A stretch of DNA of 64,000 nt, from positions 11,487,914-11,551,913 of the forward strand of contig OZ025216.1 of the NCBI GenBank assembly GCA_964019055.1. The letters are read 5' to 3'. Below, in pieces: positions 61,685 through 64,000 of the stretch. The notes beneath the pieces were generated by a model, which had not been told where the DNA came from, did no database searches, and was given only the letters and a program-made list of their open reading frames with translations. The position numbers and the translations under genes were made by a program. The stretch comes from Anthopleura xanthogrammica (lineage: Eukaryota; Cnidaria; Anthozoa; Actiniaria; Actiniidae). Positions within the stretch are counted from its first letter, which is position 1. Every line of letters starts with the position of its first letter.

Positions 61685-64000
61685 TTATTCTAAATTATGT
61701 GGCTGGGGTGGATTTCGGCTCGAAACCCTGGACTTTCCCTGAAATAAAGGTGAAACACGATTCGAAAAGGATCTTATTCTGGCGAATAATCCAGTGAATC
61801 TTCTTATAAGGACTTCACGAAAGTTATCATTTCGAAAGGCATGCAGCACGGGATTAATGCAAGAATTTAGACTTAAACACAGCAATGGAAAGCACTCCAC
61901 AAACAGTTTTTTAACTGTGTCAATCGTTCTTGAAGAACCGGCAGCATTGAAATCTTTGTCAAGGATTGAAAACAATCCCAGAGAAGACACCGGTAAAACG
62001 AAGAAAAATACGTTGCTGAAGACCAGAAGAGCGATTCGCTTGGCCAGTTTGGATTCCCTTCTAACGCCCGCATCTTGAGCAGCCCTCTTGACAGTGAAAT
62101 AAATATGGACGTAAAACCCAAAGCTGATGGCATATAGTATCAAAGCTGTTACACCGACAGACAGCGTGAAAACGAAGACGCTAGTGTGAACGAAATCAGA
62201 ACGAATTGGTATACACAAGAATGTGAACCTATACAAATTATTATATAAAGCAATCCCTGTCAAGAATGCTGCGAGGAACCAGGAAATTATGATCAAAATG
62301 GCAGCCAAACGACGTGTAATCCGTACTTGTGGTTGCAAGCTGTAGACGATAGCTAGATATCTTTCTAGGGTTAAATAGAATGAGATGACGACTGCACTTT
62401 CTTGGCCTAGCATCCAGAACATGCCTATTTTCCAGCAGTGATGTGGGCCGTAATGATGTGACTGAAGAAACGAAACGGTATTCAAATAAACAGTGATTGC
62501 GATGGTATAGAGTCCCGTCAGGAAATCACTGAATGCCATGTTGCACACGAACAGCATGCAGACGTTGTTACGAAGACGCCTGGATGTGATGATATTCAAA
62601 AATGTTACAAAATTGAAAACCACCGACAGTCCACCAAAAACTGATTGACAATTCATTGCCACAACCATGCCATCCCAACATAAACTGACATAGTCCAGAG
62701 AACGACCATAATTGTGGTTTACACAATGTTTTTGATTCTTGCATCGAAATTCGAAGTGAGTTTCATTTAGCAGTTGAAATAATGGCGACGACACATCAAC
62801 ACCAACTTCATTCGTAAGACAAAACCGTCGAGTAAAATAGTTCGCCATCTGAGTTTTATTATGGTTTCTGAAAAACAGACAATTGATACATTCCGCTGAC
62901 CAGGTTAAGCCTATTATCCGTTGGAGCGTGCGCAAATGAAAAAATAACCTCTCTGGTTTCCAGTGCACTATTCCTGTAGCGTCCACTGTTGACAACGAGG
63001 GGAATAGGCCCGACAAGTTGCCAGTAAAAGTTCGAAGTGGATTCATGGAGAGATTCCTGATGTTAAAAAACTATAGTTCAAACTTCAAGAAAGACTGAAA
63101 CAGTGCAGATGCATAATGTATGCGCATGCGCAAATTAAAGATCCCATAATAGAAAGAAATGATACCTGGTACTTACAGAGTGGTGAGGTTGTCAAGACCA
63201 TAGAATGCGTGGTATGTCAAAACCTGGATATCGTTGTATGCCAAGGACCTTTTTTTTTTGCGGAGAGAAAAAGCCGGAGAAAAATCCACGATTTAAATTA
63301 TTGAGAAGTTATGAGGGATTCAAAGTGTTACTTTTCAGATTGGGAGTAATGTTCTTAGTTTCAGTGAGACTTAAAGAAATGTTCTTGAGAAGATATGAAC
63401 GAATGTAACAGTTTATGAGAAAGGGAATTAGAGGTTGTCTGAAACAGGGAAAAACTTGTGCTTAACCGAAATGGGTGTACTGAATAGTTGCCCTAAATGT
63501 GTCTTCCGGCTCATTGTGATATTTACAAAAAGGTTATCTACTTACAACGATTGTACTCCACTGAACAAAGATAGAGCTCTTTCCGGGATATTCCTTAAAC
63601 TGTTGGAGGATAGATCTCTGAGGAAAGAAAATATAATAAGAAAATTGATCGAACACATGTATATTTTAATAATTACAATTTTGATATAGGGAATAGATCC
63701 ACACTGAGGAATACGCACGGCGATCTCTCAAATGCTATGGGTGGCGTACGCTGCTAACGCGTCGCCTTTCACCACTGTGGTTCAAAAAGCTCTGGTCTCC
63801 GGTTCGAGCCCTGCGGTTGCCGTATATGAATTAAGTTTGTTTGATGTGTTGTTCTCTCCTGTGCTACGAGGGTTTTCTCCTGGTACAAAACAGCTGAAAC
63901 AGATATATTTTGTTTTATGTTTGGCAAATTTGAATGAGTAAAGATTCCTAACGTCGATTTTTGTAAGAAGTGAACATCGCTATTGATATACATAAGCAGC
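61685..64000 (-). CDS. LRR-containing class A GPCR, beta-type, 5' end off the window, unit 5
   Basis: Visible exons: 63,546-63,617 (LRR); 63,177-63,248 (LRR); 61,685-63,056 (last LRR, hinge, 7TM). The signal-peptide exon would lie about 1 kb further right, outside the window. The visible coding sequence matches unit 4 beta, including NIPE in the first LRR and the SFLQSHHYG tract before TM3. The frame is open throughout. Confidence 0.85.
63763..63886 (+). mobile_element. SINE-like remnant in beta intron 1, unit 5
   Basis: Same truncated element as at 19,831-19,954. Confidence 0.5.

Larger units (their letters stand above)
55287..64000. repeat. Array unit 5 (cut by the window edge)
   Basis: Contains an alpha gene (57,228-61,275) and most of a beta gene (from 61,685). 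The array evidently continues beyond the right edge. Confidence 0.92.

Noticed and set aside
11624..64000. CRISPR-like or satellite interpretation of the periodicity
   Set aside because: The repeated unit is 11 kb, contains introns and multiple genes, and has no short repeat-spacer structure.

Overview
The window looks like invertebrate animal nuclear DNA, most likely an anthozoan cnidarian such as a stony coral or anemone (inference). It is AT-rich, its genes are split by spliceosomal introns, and it is full of short non-autonomous transposons, SINE-like remnants and AAT or AAAG microsatellites. All credible genes are on the minus strand and belong to one family: leucine-rich-repeat class A GPCRs resembling the LGR group (glycoprotein-hormone/relaxin receptors).

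Layout. Positions 1 to about 3,550 are unique flank with no recognisable gene. From about 3,550 to the right edge the DNA is a head-to-tail array of one repeat unit: unit 0 (3,550-11,623, partly deleted), unit 1 (11,624-22,315), unit 2 (22,316-33,299), unit 3 (33,300-44,294), unit 4 (44,295-55,286) and unit 5 (from 55,287, cut by the window edge). Units 2-4 are each about 11.0 kb. Read in the direction of transcription, a full unit holds a 'beta' receptor gene, about 410 bp of spacer carrying the TATA/CCAAT promoter of an 'alpha' receptor gene, the alpha gene, and about 2 kb of spacer. Next comes a 'gamma' relic that keeps only TM6, TM7 and the tail of a third receptor, then about 1 kb of spacer leading to the next beta gene.

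Gene structure. Each receptor is assembled from four exons: a signal-peptide/Cys-rich N-cap exon, two LRR exons of exactly 72 bp (24 residues each), and one large exon with the last LRR, a Cys-rich hinge and the 7TM domain. Every junction uses the same codon phase, and every predicted splice product is in frame (551-579 aa for complete genes). The two LRR exons are too short for ordinary ORF calling and were found by splice-site and phase matching.

Exceptions carry most of the interest. The unit 1 beta gene has a deletion of about 1.07 kb that removes all seven membrane helices and leaves an open 298-aa signal-peptide/LRR protein, a candidate secreted decoy. The unit 0 alpha gene has lost its 5' exons, and its retained promoter and upstream ORF are fused in frame to TM5-TM7. 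Small markers group the units in conflicting ways, which indicates repeated gene conversion or unequal exchange, and one tract near TM3 appears to have moved between alpha and beta genes. Alpha and beta are most alike from TM1 to TM5 and differ most in the ectodomain, TM6-ECL3 and tail, as expected for a receptor family diversifying in ligand recognition and coupling. The ligand is unknown.
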